The position numbers and the translations under genes were made by a program. This document shows, piece after piece, positions 14,401 to 29,400 of a DNA stretch of 64,000 nt. Each line of letters starts with the position of its first letter. The stretch's first letter is position 1. Source of the DNA: Chrysaora quinquecirrha (taxonomy: Eukaryota > Cnidaria > Scyphozoa > Semaeostomeae > Pelagiidae); NCBI GenBank assembly GCA_014526335.1, contig JACTAT010000036.1:3618387-3682386 (forward strand), written 5' to 3'. Below the pieces are notes generated by a model. It saw only the letters and a list, made by a program, of their open reading frames with translations. It did no database searches and was not told where the DNA came from.

Positions 14401-17400
14401 GGTCGTCTTCAAAAACATCACGCCACATATTTTGTAACTTTTGCTTGTCAAGCAATGTTTGAATGTTTGGCCGCCCAACATTGCTTGTCAAACATTTCTT
14501 TTTTTGACAAACTATAACAACTTGCGGCATTTCAGCTTCTTGCAACATTTCGTTGCAACAAAACGTTCGTGCTTGTGCATTAGCAATAACTTCGTTGCTC
14601 CAAAGTGTTGCACAGCAATGTTTTTGGACGTGGCCAAACGGTCAAATCTTTGTTGTAAAGCAAATTCAAAATGTTGGACCAACAATGTTTGATCGTTTGG
14701 CCAGGGCCTTAAGCATGTTTCACACCAGTGCAATAAGAATATTCTTACTGAAGTTTTAGTGAGATTATGCGTTTATCTCCTTTGTGTGATTGCCGATATA
14801 TTGTCTGACTGGTGTTTTTAGCCCTCCAACTAGCTACAATCTAATTTTCCCATCTTGCTTCTTCCTTAGATTGTTATAAATTTGCAAAAGAAATCTGGAG
14901 CATATTATCTGGCAATGGATTATTTGGAAATAAACCTAATGGAAGACGAGAATGCTGCTAATCAAACCGTCGATGGAGGTGGCCTTGGACGAGCATCCAC
15001 TTGGATAGTTGATTCAGTAAAGGAAATGCATTTTGAGGAGGTAATGGCATCAGCTTTAATGAGATATGTTGCATTGACACTCTATAAGAGTTTCAATACA
15101 ATCTGTAGTCATAATTCACTATTGACTATAGTCGTATATCTACGGACTTTTCGTAGATACCTAATAGACGTTTTTTGTCTATCTTATAATGATAAGAACT
15201 TTGCATTAGCAAATTACTGAAGACTATTAGCTGGGTGATCTGTCAGCTGGGTTGTGGTCCAATGAACTTTTATTTTAGCCTGGCTTTTGTAATTCTAAAG
15301 CATTCTCTTTTTATCGTGATTCCCTAATTCGAGTTGTGATTCCTCTTGATTAAAAAAATTCATCACTGCATCATAATATTTACAAGATTCACGGACAGTC
15401 ATTGATTTATCTATATTTCGTTGATTAATCAAGAGATTTCTCAAATCAAATTTTCCTTTCATCTATTTTTTTAAAATCTGATTACCCAGAAGAGTCTCGA
15501 GGGTTTTACCGGTTTTTGCGCTTCCCATATGACGAGGTTTTAAGCCCTGAAATTTCTAAACATTGGAATAGTTAAATCAAATCCACAATTGAAGAGAAAT
15601 TAATTCATCCTATTGTAGAAAGAATAGTGTTAAAAACGTCAACAAAGTTTCTAGTACAATTTCAAGTAACAGTTAGGCCTAGAAAGTCTCATTACTGTCA
15701 TATTCTGCTTATTATTACTCATAATATAGTGTCTGTGTCTATATTATACGTGGATGGGTTTGTAAAATCTGGTGGTACATCACCGTCCATTCATAAGCCA
15801 TCTCCCTCCCTTTTACAAGAAAAGCTATATCTGATATCTTTTCCCTGCTTTAAAACATTTATCCATGATTCATTATATACAAATATAATCACAGTAGATA
15901 GATAACGTCAGATGGTTTAGAACTATTTCTTTATTTAGCGAATCTTTGAATGTATCTGATAGTACATGTTCAATTCCAAAAACCGTTCATTTTCGGTACT
16001 CTTGATTTCTTCTACGCAAATATAATATCGATCTTGTAAATTGTTGATTCTTATTCCTAGATAAACATTGGTGGATCAGCCAGTCTCAGTGCCAACAGCA
16101 ACATATCATTACTTATCGACAAAGCTCGTGGAGACCAGAGCGGTGAATTAGTTATTCGACCTGATCAATTCGTTTCATTCAACTTCTCAGATGGCTTCAT
16201 CCCGTTCTCAGTTCATGGCAGACAGAGCTCTCTAGTCAAGCTACCCTCAATAACAAAATGTCGAGGTGTCGGTTTAACGCTGTCAGGAACGCTGTATGAG
16301 CTCAAGAACCTTACAATAAGCTCCGGTTGTTCTTTCAAACTCTATAATACGGTTGCCCGTTCGTTCAGCTTCGATAACGTGCTTGTTCAGCGTCTCGGTC
16401 ATTTTGCTGTTCTGAACAAAGACAACGTTGAGATGAAGATAGATGGGGTTACATTTTCTGTTCATGGTGGTGGAAAGGTAAGAAAGTTTCTTGTTTCTTT
16501 TAGGGGAAATCTGGTTTCCACGATGTTGGGATTTCTGTTAACGTAGACATTTCTCTCTCGAAAAAATCTCTAAACGTGGGTACCGTTTTGCCTTAAACTC
16601 CCCTAGAAGGTGGACTTAAATGCATGAAATCGACAAGAAACACTATAAAGCACCCTAGTCAAGCGATCAAACATGGTTGGCCAAACATCTGAGACTTGTT
16701 CAATGCTCCAAAAACACTTTCTTCTTGTCGGAAGCAAAATTGTTTGACAAGCAATGTTTCTCTGCGTGGCCAAACGGTGAAACATTTTGTTTGACCAACG
16801 TAACAATGTTTATATTTTTTAAGTAGTACAAAATTTCAAAATTGCGATAAAAACCTCTACTTAAAACTTTTCGTCAGACATTCCTCAGGGTATAAACATC
16901 AGAAACAGACAGAAACAATTTACCAAAGCGAACTTTATACCCAGATGCATACCAAAAAGCACCACTTAGTAAAGTGAAGCTACCAGCGGCCTGACCTGAT
17001 CCAGTTACATTAATTGATGAGTCCCAGTGAGAAAACGAACTCTTTCTGTCAGAGAAACGGCCTTTTTATTTTGAAGGGACAGAATATTTTCACCTTTCGC
17101 TTTCGTATTGGTGCATGTGGATCCGCATCTGGGTTTATATAGTGCCATAATCAATTGCTTCTACCTGTTTCTGGCGTTGACACTCAAGGAGCGCCAGACG
17201 AAAAAAGCTTCTTAAGAGTACCTATATGAGATGTTTCCGTTATTTCTCGCAATTTTAAATTAAGCAGAGAAGTAAGAGAATCGGAATAGTTTTGGTTTTG
17301 GGTTTTAGGTGCATTTTTACAATATAGAGGTTTCCGCAAAAGATGGCCGCCGTTTCTGTCAATCCCTTGTTTTTGTTAAGGTTTTTCGAAGGGAATTCTG

Positions 17401-20400
17401 GGAATAATTTCCTTAGCTACGAATTCAACGTCTGCAGCTATGTAAAATACGTAACTAAGGAAATTATTCCCAGAATTCCTTTCGAGAATCCTTAATGAAA
17501 ACAGTAGGCAAAAACGGCGGCCATCTTTTGCGGAAGCGTCTATAGAATAGAGTTCTCCAACAGAATGTTTAAGTTTATGGTGTGCTAAGAAAAAGCAGAA
17601 TCTGAAAACATTAAAACGACCCTGCCAGGACTCGAACCTGGAATCCCCTGATTCGTAGTCAGATGCCTTATCCATTGGGCCACAGGGCCAACGTTATATA
17701 ATGGTATTTTCCCGTTTATATTTTAGTTTAGTTGTTTTCAAATCTCTTTATTGGAGTAGATCATTGTCAGAGTCATTGTCATTGTCCATAGATCGTTATC
17801 AATAGATTTTGTGGTTGCTAAACAATGTAAACAAAGCTTCAAGGGTGGGTAGTTGTTGTAACGCAGTGTCATCTCAGTAAGGGGTGGATGGCAAGACGAA
17901 AATAAGCATCGTCTCGGATTTTTGTTTGTTCTTTAAATTTACCATATTATAGCGTCTTGTTACAGCGTAGCATTGAGATTCTCTGTTTCTACAAGGATGA
18001 AATCCTCTCCTTAAAATAGTGAATATACAAATAGAATTAACCGTCCTTAGCCGAGGTGACCCGCTTTCCATGGTTTATCTCTCCTTGCATGTTTTGTTAT
18101 GTCAAATTCTCTGGTTCTGGAAGGGTTAAAGCCTCTTTATCTTAAAAGTTAGTGTTTGAAGAATTTGATTTGACCGTAGGTTACTCCGTTGTTCGTTGTT
18201 TTAGGTAAGAGACCCGCTTCCTAAGGTTAGAGATTACACCCCCTTTCTTGTTATGTTTTGTCACAATGTTAGAACTTATGAATTATATATGCTACCCAGG
18301 GCTACCTGAATACCTGATATAGTCTTTCTTACGTTCAATATGCGCGAATGACCTAAATATTTTAAAGTCAAGACAATATAAGCGTTCCCTCTGGTTTGAG
18401 CCAGCCATTATGTTGGTCCAAAACACTCCATTGATAGTGTATGTGCAAGCTCTTGATGGGAGACTCAAGAGACACAAGTCGTTTCAAAACTTTGTTATCG
18501 TCAGATCGTTAGTTTATTCATAAATCTTCGAATAATTGCTCCTCTTTGAGACGGATTTGAAATAAGCGACCCGGGCCTTTAATCGAGGAAGTCTGGTTGA
18601 TTACTTGACTGGTAAAAGCCTATCTAACGAAGATTCATTTGATCGAAATCTCTTATTAATGTCAAAATTTCCCTCTCAGGTTGAAGCCACCAATCTACAA
18701 TTGTTTTTCACCAACATCACGCTTGAACCATTCAGCACCTTTGCCTCTGACGCACTTTCAAGAAACACCGATGGCTCCCCTAACCGAGGCAAATACATAA
18801 AGGCTCAAAACCAATATGGTGCATCAGGAGCTGGCCATGGGGGAAACAGTGGGCAAGGAAAATCTCAAAGCGTTGTTGGTGTTGCCTATGGTAATTTTAG
18901 ACTACCCAGTCATCAAGGCTCGCGCGGCGGGAAATCTGTTTTTCCCTTTACCTCTGAATCAAAAGGAGGCGGTAGGATTAGTCTGAATGCTCTTCATTCA
19001 TTGGTTCTGGATGGTGATATATCTGCTAAAGGTAATATAGTTGTTGTTTTTCTCTATTTGGTTGTGTTTACCGTTTTCACCGTCTGCAAATGTATTTGGC
19101 CCTGGCACAAAGACATTGTTTTTCAAATATTTGATATTTGTTTACCAAGCAATGTTTGAGCGTTTTGACACGCCACAAAGCATTGTTTGACAAGCAAGAA
19201 CCATTTTTTGTGAAACATTTTTTTCCTTGATGCAAGCATTCTCGACGTCGACCAACTGTGAATCATTTTTCTCGACAGGCACATTTCAGATGCTTGACAA
19301 GCAATATTTCGTGCAAAGCTTTGAAACATTTAAGAATCTGAAAGGATGACATCAGTGCTCGAACGAGATCTCACATATCATTGAACTTTGTTAGAAATTT
19401 TGTCACTTTAACATGTTGCGAACAGTTAATTCAACTCATATTCTGCAACGGTATGGCATACATTTGACGAGGAAATATTCTTGTGGTCAAACTTCCAGCG
19501 TCCGAAAAGCAGCGTACCAAAATTTTCTCGTCTTTTTAATTCTCTTTAACATATGGAGCAAAAATATCTTTGTAGAGAGCCTATGTAGAGGCCTAACATT
19601 GAAATACCCCCTTCCCCCTCTCTGCAAGGGTTGTAAAGTAGTCACATTGACAGACTTGATAACAAAAATATTTCTTTATCAATCACTCAAGGTGGCTCTG
19701 GTATATCTGCTGGCAGTGGAGGCGGCAGCGGAGGCTCTCTGGTATTGAATACAACATATCTTCATGGAGATGGTACCATTGATGTTTCAGGAGGCTTGGG
19801 CAATACTTTGTCAACTAGTACTTGGAGCAGTGCGAGCGTCGCTCAAAGCTTCTCAGGTAATTTTGTACTGTAATGATACTTTAACACCCTGAATTTCAGG
19901 AAGCAGACAGGAAGATCGTATATCATATCAGTTGTAGCAGTGAACCTGCCCGGGGGATAGCTTGCTTTTTCTTCCTCGAGCTTCCAAAGATTTTCGACTG
20001 AATTTTGTCCTTTTGAGTTTGAATTGCGATCTAAGGCTTGAATCAATAACCCTAGATGGACGCGAAGGTTATATGAAGTTTTTAGCGCAAGCTGCTAGTA
20101 CCTCGGAAGTAGATGAGCCAGCTAGAAATGGACCCTGGCTGTGACGCTACCCTAACTGGTGTTCGAACTCCGACCTCAATGAGCTCTTGACATCACGAGC
20201 TAGCTAGATTAGAACACATTATCACAGCACCTTCAACCCTAGAAACCCATGGAAAATTTATTGGGGTATTCGTCATCTCTGCAGTTTTAGGGGAGGGGAT
20301 CCGCTCACTGAGAAGTTAATTAAACAACCAGAACCTGACTCCTTATATTTTTCCTGGGCAATTTGATGCTCAGCTCTCTATACCTTTTTTGTTTACATAG

Positions 20401-23400
20401 CAGCAGTCGTGGATCCAAATACAACAGTAATAAAGTATAGAAATCGTAGAATAGCTCTTTCTTTTGAACCATTTATAATTAAAATCTAATCTTCTTTGAA
20501 GGTGGTGGTGGAGGAGCCGGTCGCATTAGCATTTATTATGGCCTAAATCAGTTCACTGGTCGGTATATCGCAGCAGGAGGAAGCAGTGCTTACGAAAATG
20601 GAGGACCAGGGACTTTGTATCTTCAGAAAACTCAGATAAACATGTCAGCTGCGTTTACACCTAACCGTACATTGTATCTAAATAACAACAATAAGTACCC
20701 TCGTGATCGTGTAAAGGATATCAGAGCAACATACAAAAATCTTGGAGAAGCTCCATCAGTTGGTTGGCTAACGCTTGGCGGCAGCGAAGAAGATAGGAAT
20801 TTGGAGATAGATGAGATACAAGTATATGGCGGAGCAAGAGTGGCATTTGTCAATACTGCGGATCCAGAAGGCAGAATCAACGTTACGCTTGGCAACATAA
20901 AGGGGATCGCTCCGGCCAGTTCTTTATTGGATTCAATCAATCGCTGTTATCAAAGGAATCACCGCTGTTGATGGGATTGGCTGTGTATCCAGGTGGTGTG
21001 GTCAGTTTGCAGGGGAATCTTACAGTGTCTGGTGTGCGCATGGTACTTGATGGTGTGCTGGAGAATTGTGAGAATATTGTTGTAGAGAAACATGGAATTG
21101 TTGATATGAAAGATATGATTGATATCAAAGGAAATGCAACTAGGGTAAGATTTTGTTTATATGGTACATTTGGTACTATTTAAGCTATTCGGCCTTGAAT
21201 ACTCCAACCAGCTACCCCATTCTCAAATTTCCATCCCATCCGCATTTCACTCTTATTGGAGCTCATCAGTGACGTGTGAGAATCGAAGTAGGGTTTCTTG
21301 CACGAGAGACACCAATGATAATCACAGGACCACCGGAGCTGAGCTAACTACACTTCTGTTCCACATTGCCGTCAAAATAAACTAACAGTTATATCTTATC
21401 GAGAATCCGAGCTCTGGAACCAACTTGATTGCAGGCACCCTCTCTAGGCACTTCTAAGAATAAATTAGGCTATCGAATTTAAAAACTTGTATGGTAGCTA
21501 TGTACTTTTAGTTCTCTTTCAGGTCCCCCTGAAGAGCAGTCTGAGATACGATTCTGTCGGGGATGCAATTCGTGTCGGCTGCATTAAGTCTACGGAATTT
21601 TTCATTTTCCCTTAAATGCAAAAGTTTTTCCTGCTATTTATTTCATCTTTTGTTCCTTTCTCTAAAGCTTTTGCGTTCGAAAAGATCGAAGTCAGGAATC
21701 TCGGGACATTGACAGTTTCAAATGAGAAAGTCGTTCGAACGTTCAAAGGAAATGTTCTGAAGGTATTAGGAGGAGGCAAAATAACCGCAACAAACCTGGA
21801 AATCAACGTCATAAACATGACATTGGATTCTCTTGGTATCATAGAAGCAACGATGAACAACCACCCTAACTTAGGAAAAGGTAAGAGAGACTAAGTTGAA
21901 CTCATAACTTACTGTAAGTCGTAGTTATCGCTTTTGAATGGAATTGCTAGTTGCCCAAACAAGTTTGATCGATCTCATTTTGGTGTAAGCCTGGATTTGA
22001 TGAGCGATAACTGGGACTTAGGTGATACATCTAAGAAAGTCTTAAACTTACTGAAACTTAGCAGTTGACGTCTGCTATCTCGAAGCCCAAACCTATGTTT
22101 CCTCGAATGTTTTTTTGTCACCTCATCATGGATGTACATTCAAATTCTGCAACGTTTTTCGAATATTCCCTTTTTAGAACGAATTTTCTTGTTCAGTAAG
22201 AGTTCTAAATTTCTGTAAAGTTTGCTTTGTCTGGCTGGCTTTCTGAATCCCTTGTTTTCTGTTTCATCAGGACTTGGACCAGGATATGACTGTCCTCTTT
22301 CATCAGGAAGTCGTGCAGTGCGACTGGCGCAGGACATGGTGGAAGTGGCGGCAGATCTGCCAATCAGCAATGGTCAGCAAGACCGTACGGGTCTTTCAGA
22401 AAGCCACGAGACTACGGTAAGATTTTAATAGCTGCATCTAAGACCCTTGCCAACCATCAAGCATTGTCAAACATTTGAAATTTGATCGCCGAGCAATGTT
22501 TGAACGTTTTGTCACGTCAAAAACATTGTTTCGGCAAACAAAAACAAGCATTATTTTTTGGAGATGTTTTTGAATAAGTTCTAGCATTGTTACTAGACGA
22601 GCATTTGTTTCCAACGTTGCCAAACGGGAAAAATTTTGCTTAAGAAGCAAATTTCAAATGTTTGACAAACAATGTTTGATCTTTGAAACTATGCTGAGAT
22701 ATTGCATTTTTGTATTGAACTTAAAAATAACAAATTGGCCTCCATTCCTAGGAAGCAGTGGTGGCTCAGGAACAAGAGGTGGCTCCGGCGGAGCAGGTGG
22801 CGGAATTCTATTTCTGAACATCAGTAAAACATTGACAATAAATGGCGATTTACAATCGAATGGTATGCCTGGCGTTACGACGGGATCTGGAGGTGGAAGC
22901 GGTGGCAGTATTCATATAGAGACGGAATCGTTTGAAGGAACGGGCACTGTTCAGGTGACGACTTATCGTTTGTTTATGCCTCAATCTTTAAAAAAAATAC
23001 GGTGAAAACCCTCTGCTACCTAACTGTCTGGTAGTGAAAAGAAACTGAATGTTTGAAAGTACTGAAAGCATTTTCGGCTGACGTTGGTCTTTTTGTGGTG
23101 AACTGCAGATACTTCATATACTTTGACGCGTGTCTAAGAAAGCTATTTAAGTTCTTTCTAGACAACTTACTTTGCTTTTGGCCCCTGCCAAAATATCAAA
23201 CACTGTTTGTCAAACATTTGAAATTTACTTATACAACCAATGTTTGAAAGCTCGACTGCGTCACAAAACAATGCTTGACAAGCATCAGAATTAGTTTGTC
23301 GATGTTTTTTTTGAAGAAATTCAATAAAATATTTTGCTAGACGCAAGTAAAAAACATAGAACAAGATTTTATAAACAATTTTGTTCTTTGTAAGTTATTC

Positions 23401-26400
23401 GATAGTATCTCACGATATATCTCAGCAAGTAAAAAACGTTGACGAGCATTTTTGTGACGTGGGCAAAACGGTAAGAAATTTTGCTTGACATGCAAATTTA
23501 AAATTTTCAAGAACAAAGTCTGATTATTTAGCCAGGCCCTGGAAATTTAGGGATCTAACCACTGACGATCGCTGAAGGTGAAGTACAGAACAACACCCTG
23601 ATGGCAAATCTCTGATGGTACATCTTCTAAATGCGTCCTTTCCTTTAAGGTTAACGGTGGTAATGGCTACTCAGGTGCCCATGGTGGTGGCGGAGGAGCA
23701 GGAGGTCGCCTGGCAATTTATTACAAAAAGAACAACTTTGTTGGGTCATTGAAATCACTTGGTGGTTACGGAAGTCGGGAATCTGGTGCTGCTGGGACGT
23801 CATATTTGGCGCAGAAATCGAATGAAACTGGCATATATGATGTTCTGAATATCAGTAATGGAAATAGAAAGCCTTCAACGCAAAGAATAAATCAGGTAAT
23901 TTTATTTATTCTTTGCTACGAAAGCAATTCGCTTGGTTCGGTCAGAGAAAGCGATGTAGCTTCGCTACTGCAATGAATAGAATGGTACAATATCGAATCA
24001 AACTTTTACTTCGCTCCAAAAGAACGCACCCATGAACAACTTTATTTTTGGCCTATGAAGCTTTTTTATTTTGATCTAATTGTGACATCACTAGAACTTA
24101 TTTATTGCTTGAACTGCCAATCAAATTTCGAATTGACTAAAGCTATGGCTAAACTAGGAGACTTCGGCTATGAAGTGAACTGAAATAAATTAATGTTCAG
24201 TTTTGTTCTTATCGTTTATAGACGCAAACTAATCACGATTTCGTCTTCAAGGTTGAGCTTCTCGATGTTTCAAGATACGAAGGCGGAGAGCAAACCAACA
24301 GACTGTACGTATGCCGTTCCGGCGTCACCGCACAAACGGACCAACCAAGTGCGACAATTAACTACTGGAATTTCTTAGGAATCATCATCAGGACTCTGTA
24401 TTATCCCCTTCTCAATTTGTTCGATGGTCAATTGAATTCCTTCTACTCATCCAGTGCGAGACTCGTCAAAGTTAAGATTCAATTACCAAGAAAGATGTTT
24501 ATTCACCATGTGGATATATACCCCGTAAGTACTGTTATCTTCTTAGAATTAAAGATCCTGGCCAACGATCAAACATTGTTGGCTAAAAGTCGAGATTTGC
24601 TTTACAAGAATATTCTAAAACAATTAACCCGGTACCTATTGGCTACCGACATTGACAGGGTAGACAGTTGAGTTGGTTTCAAACTGTTAGGAAACGGTCA
24701 AGATGAAAGTCATATCAAAGACCTGGTGCGCGTAAGCCGTAGAACCTTGACTGCTTGACCATTCCACTTAAAGAAACCTCTGAAGCTAGTGAGTCAAGTT
24801 TTCAACACAAAGTGTCTAAAGTAGCTACTTAAGCCCATGGCCAAACGATTAAACATTGTTGGCCAAACATTTGACACTTGCTTGTCAAGCAATATGTTGG
24901 GTCGGTTTGTAACATCAAGAGACATTGCTTGTCCATGTAACATTGTTGGATTGCGGCAAGCAGAAAATTTTTTTGGAATTTGAAAAAAAACATTGCCAAG
25001 CAAGTTCTGCTTGTCAAGCAATGATTGCGACGTGGCCAAACGTTCAAACATTTGTTGCAAAGCGAATTTCAAATGTTTGACCAACAATGTTTGATCGTTT
25101 GGCCAGCGCCTAATGTAGCTTTAATTAGCTCATACTCTAGCGACTGACGAGTTTACCTTTACTCTTCTCCCTAGAACTGTTTACCTGGAAACCAAAGTGA
25201 TGTATACGTAAGCACGGACGATGGTACTGGAGCATTAAACAGGACAAATGGGTTCTTAGATATTGGCGAGTGTTTCAGTGGTATCTACCACAAGCATAGC
25301 ATCCCTATTAAGACAACAATAACCACTATGGAAGTTCATATCAAGGCGAGGCAAACGTGGTCATCGTTGAATGAAATAAAGCTGTATATAGGGCAAGATA
25401 ACCCAAGCTATATACCCTATGATTTGCTGCAAGACAGTGCAAGGACTTGGCTTATATTGGACGATAAAGATATTAGCAGCTCGAAACTGAGTGAGCTGCA
25501 AATAACTGGAAATGGAAATCTTGGCATGACTAATAGTGGGAATAGGACGAAGTCGTTGATTATATCGAAGCTTACTGGTGATTATACTGGGATTTTGCAT
25601 GTTGGAAGGAATCAAAATGTCTCAGTTCACTCCGCTCCAAATTCAATCATTTCAGCTTCAATAAACTCCTACCAGGTGAGCTGATAAGAAACTACGACTC
25701 AGTTAATAAGTCTAAGTTAAAGCGGAATGAAGGGTCTCTATCTAACTGTTTGATAAACTGAAAAAGCTCTCATTCATAGCAAAATTTCCCACCCGCCCTC
25801 ACTCATTTAATTCCCTTCTCCTTATTAAGCCCCTCTTTTTCAAGTGAAAATTTGAAATAAGCACCTCTCTCTATTAAGCCCCCTCTTAACGTACGAGATT
25901 AAATGCAGTTAAGTGGAAACGTGTTTGATATTTTGAATTTGTGTCTTAACTTCTAACCACTAGAAATTGCAATGTTGGCAGAAAATTGTAGATTAATTAT
26001 ATATCTCAATACAAGAAATTTTCTTATATAGCTAATTTTTTAATATCTATAACATTACACTCTTTTTTTTATAAGAACCAGGAAATTTTGATCGAGGCTG
26101 GCTGTTCTTAAGTTTTTGCCTCTTTTGAGCCTGAAATGTTCTTAATCTGTTCTTAATTCCTTGGTTACTGAGACATCTAGATTTTGTCAGTGAATGTCTT
26201 TAGTGGTAATAGGGTTGTGTAAAAATGGAGCTTGCTTGTCCAGTTTACTGTTTGTCTGCTTTTTACGTTGTCTGACTGTCGTACTTTCATATTTAGCTGA
26301 TATTCTTAGGACTTATGAAAAGGCCCAGCCTCAGCTTGTTCTTATTTTGTTCTTAAAATCTGGGCAAAGTCCAGGCTCGTGTTCTTATAAAATTGTTCTT

Positions 26401-29400
26401 ATAAAAAGAAAAGAGTGTAGTTTTGAAAAATAAATATCAAAATATACTAAATTGATTTATTAAGCCCCAACCTCTACGTGTGCAGCCTACCGTAAAGAAG
26501 GGGGCTTTCCTGGGCAACTATCACAAGGAAAGTTTCTTCTGAACGTAATTCAAATGAGTTTCTTAATCATTTTTTCTAGAACTCTATGATAAGTTTGCCA
26601 GAAACAGTGAACCTCCAGCAGTCTGGTATCAGCCTAGAAGGAAAACTGCAGAACGTTACCAATTTTCAAATACTTCACAACGCTGAACTAAGTATGTACG
26701 AAACAGGCTCGATTAATTCCGACGTAAAACGATCAATGAAACTTCGATCACTCGGCATCCACAACGCTGGGAAGCTAACCCAAGTCTTGAATGGCTCTCT
26801 GAATGCCCTCAATGTAGACTTGTCGTCTGATCTGCATGTGTACGCCGGTGGTGTCCTAAATGCAAGTGCTGTCTATGTGAATGCGACTGATATATTTGTC
26901 GATGTGGCTGGCATGTTGACCACTGCAGGCAGAGGCAATCCCTCAGACAATGGATTAGGCAGTGGTATCGGTTCGCTGTCGATTGGAGCGTCAGGAGGTG
27001 GCCATGGAGGATCAGGTTTGTTTAAGTTGTTTGTTGTAACTTTTACAGCCCGTTAAATTCTCTGTTTACTAAAAGCAGCAATGGCCGCCAAGAGTAGTTG
27101 GAACACGCCCTGTTTAAAATGAGAGTTGGTTTAGCAGAAATTGCATCTATTAATCAAATTTTGGAAACATTGCAGGACTCATATTGTCATTCTCTGAACT
27201 TTCCAGTCTCCATTTACAAGATCTCTCTCTCTCCTCCCTAAACCAATAATGATGTGGAATGCAACACTTCTAGCGGCCACGAAATGGAAGGTAGTTGGGA
27301 ATTTCCTTCTCAATCACTATTGTTCAAGGGGAAAGAGGGGAGAGGAAAAGGCACAGCTCTAGGCCAACCTTTTAGAGGTTTGTTCTAACTTGAAACAGAC
27401 TTGTACCATGAACTACAGGGTTTTCTTGATCTTGTATAGCATAGCCAAGGAGCTGTGATATCATGATGTCTATCAACAATAATCATAATATTCTTCGGAA
27501 CAACTCATCATGATTTTCGCTCCCCACTACTGAACATCCCAACACTACTCGAAGAGCAGCCTTCAATCATTGGGATATCTGTCACACTTTACATACCTAA
27601 TTCTCTTGAAAATTCACCACACTGCTGCACATGTATTGTCTGCATATACGTTGTATGTAATGATATGGTCTGTACTGCATGGAAATCTACGCATAGTCAC
27701 ATTACTTTTTACTCGTGTATGAATATGACGAAAGCTTTCTTCGTTCAAGGTGGTGCTGGCAGTGGACAGGTATCAGCTGGAAAAGCGTATGGGTCGTATA
27801 TTCAGCCAGATATGTTTGGCAGCGGCGGTGGCTTTGGACGCAGTCGACTGGTGAGTGCCTGTATATAGCTGCTGTTAATTAAATTCAATTCAATCCATTC
27901 TTTTCATAAAATACAAGGTTTTACAAGAAATGGTTAGCTATAAAAATACTTGCATTCTTCGCGACCCAAGGGAAGCAAAGCTTATGCATAGCTTTGGCCT
28001 CTAAATTATAAAAAGTCAAGTTGCAATAATCAGTTGCAAAAACAACAAAGATGAAATGGTAACCAAAGTGCAATAAAATGGTGCTTACTGAATTGAAACA
28101 AATCAACATCACTTTATATCTGCTTCTTGCCCAAAGTTTGGTATACCATCAGTTCTAATCCTTGTGTATCACATTGAAATGAATGAATGCATTTTCGCCT
28201 TCATTTGCGTCTTTGATCGCCATTACCAAAGAACATGTTTTTTAATGTTTTAACTTGCATTGCACATCATTATCATAATGAGGTTTTTTCGATTTACAGC
28301 CTGGTGGTGCTGGAGGAGGTATTGTGCAACTAACTGCAAAGGAAAGTATAAATGTGGACGGCATTATTGATGCAAGTGGTCAAAGTGGAGCGAATTCTGG
28401 AAGTGCTGGTGGTAGTGGTGGAAGCATATTTATGAAGAGTAAAACTCTAAGCGGAAAAGGCAGTCTCATAGCCGATGGCGGTAATGGTGAAACTGGCGCT
28501 CTTGGTGGCGGTGGAGGTGGCGGGCGTATTTCATCGATTGCAGATACGAATACTTTCACAGGTAATGTTAGTTGATTCAATATGATAATCATATACTTTT
28601 GTGGGATTCCACTTATATAGCAACGTAAATTACAACGCTTTAACAAACAGTAATTGTGATGATAGCTAAGCTAACCTTTTCACTTTTTTGTTGACAGGAA
28701 AGCATACTGCTTTTGGAGGCTCGAGTGCTTCAGAAGCAGGTGGAGCTGGCACTATTTACATGCAGTTTGGAAATCAATCAAGCATTGCCGAATCGAAGAT
28801 TCTTATAATTGACAACAAAAACCAGCAACCCAAGAATGTCTATTTGCAAAATGGAACTGATACTAGCATTAACACCGGAAAAACATGGATAATCGCAAAG
28901 AACCAATCACGTATCGAGTTGAGCAAACTTGTTCTAAAAGGAAGAGCTCATGTTACCATGAAACCTGGAAACGAATCTGTTCTCGGAATCAATACGAGGT
29001 TATTTGAGGGTGACTTTACTGGACAGATTCATGTCACTGATAAAGTGAATTTAACAACGCAGAAATCTAGTGCATTCTTCCCAGCATCCTTTCGTGTCTA
29101 CAGTGGTGGACATATTGGCTTACCAGAGAGTATTGCCTTGGATTCTTTTGCTAATAAAGACGTTAGCATAGATGGTACTATATCTGGTGTGAAAGATCTC
29201 ACTGTGAGCTCGGGAGTTCGGGTTCTGTTTGGTGAAAAGGTGAGACATTTGATATTTGTTCAACAATTTCACTAGTTTAATGAACATCCTAGATGCATAT
29301 TGGGCTTGGGAAGCTCCGTCTTTCCATAACCCCAGTTGCCACTGCTTGGTTCGTTCCAATGACTCCTATTTGAAATTAATGTCCCTTCTTTGTCCAGCAA

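Noticed and set aside
17376..17675. Minus-strand protein-coding frame next to the tRNA
   Set aside because: It runs through the tRNA gene and one arm of the palindrome; not a plausible protein.
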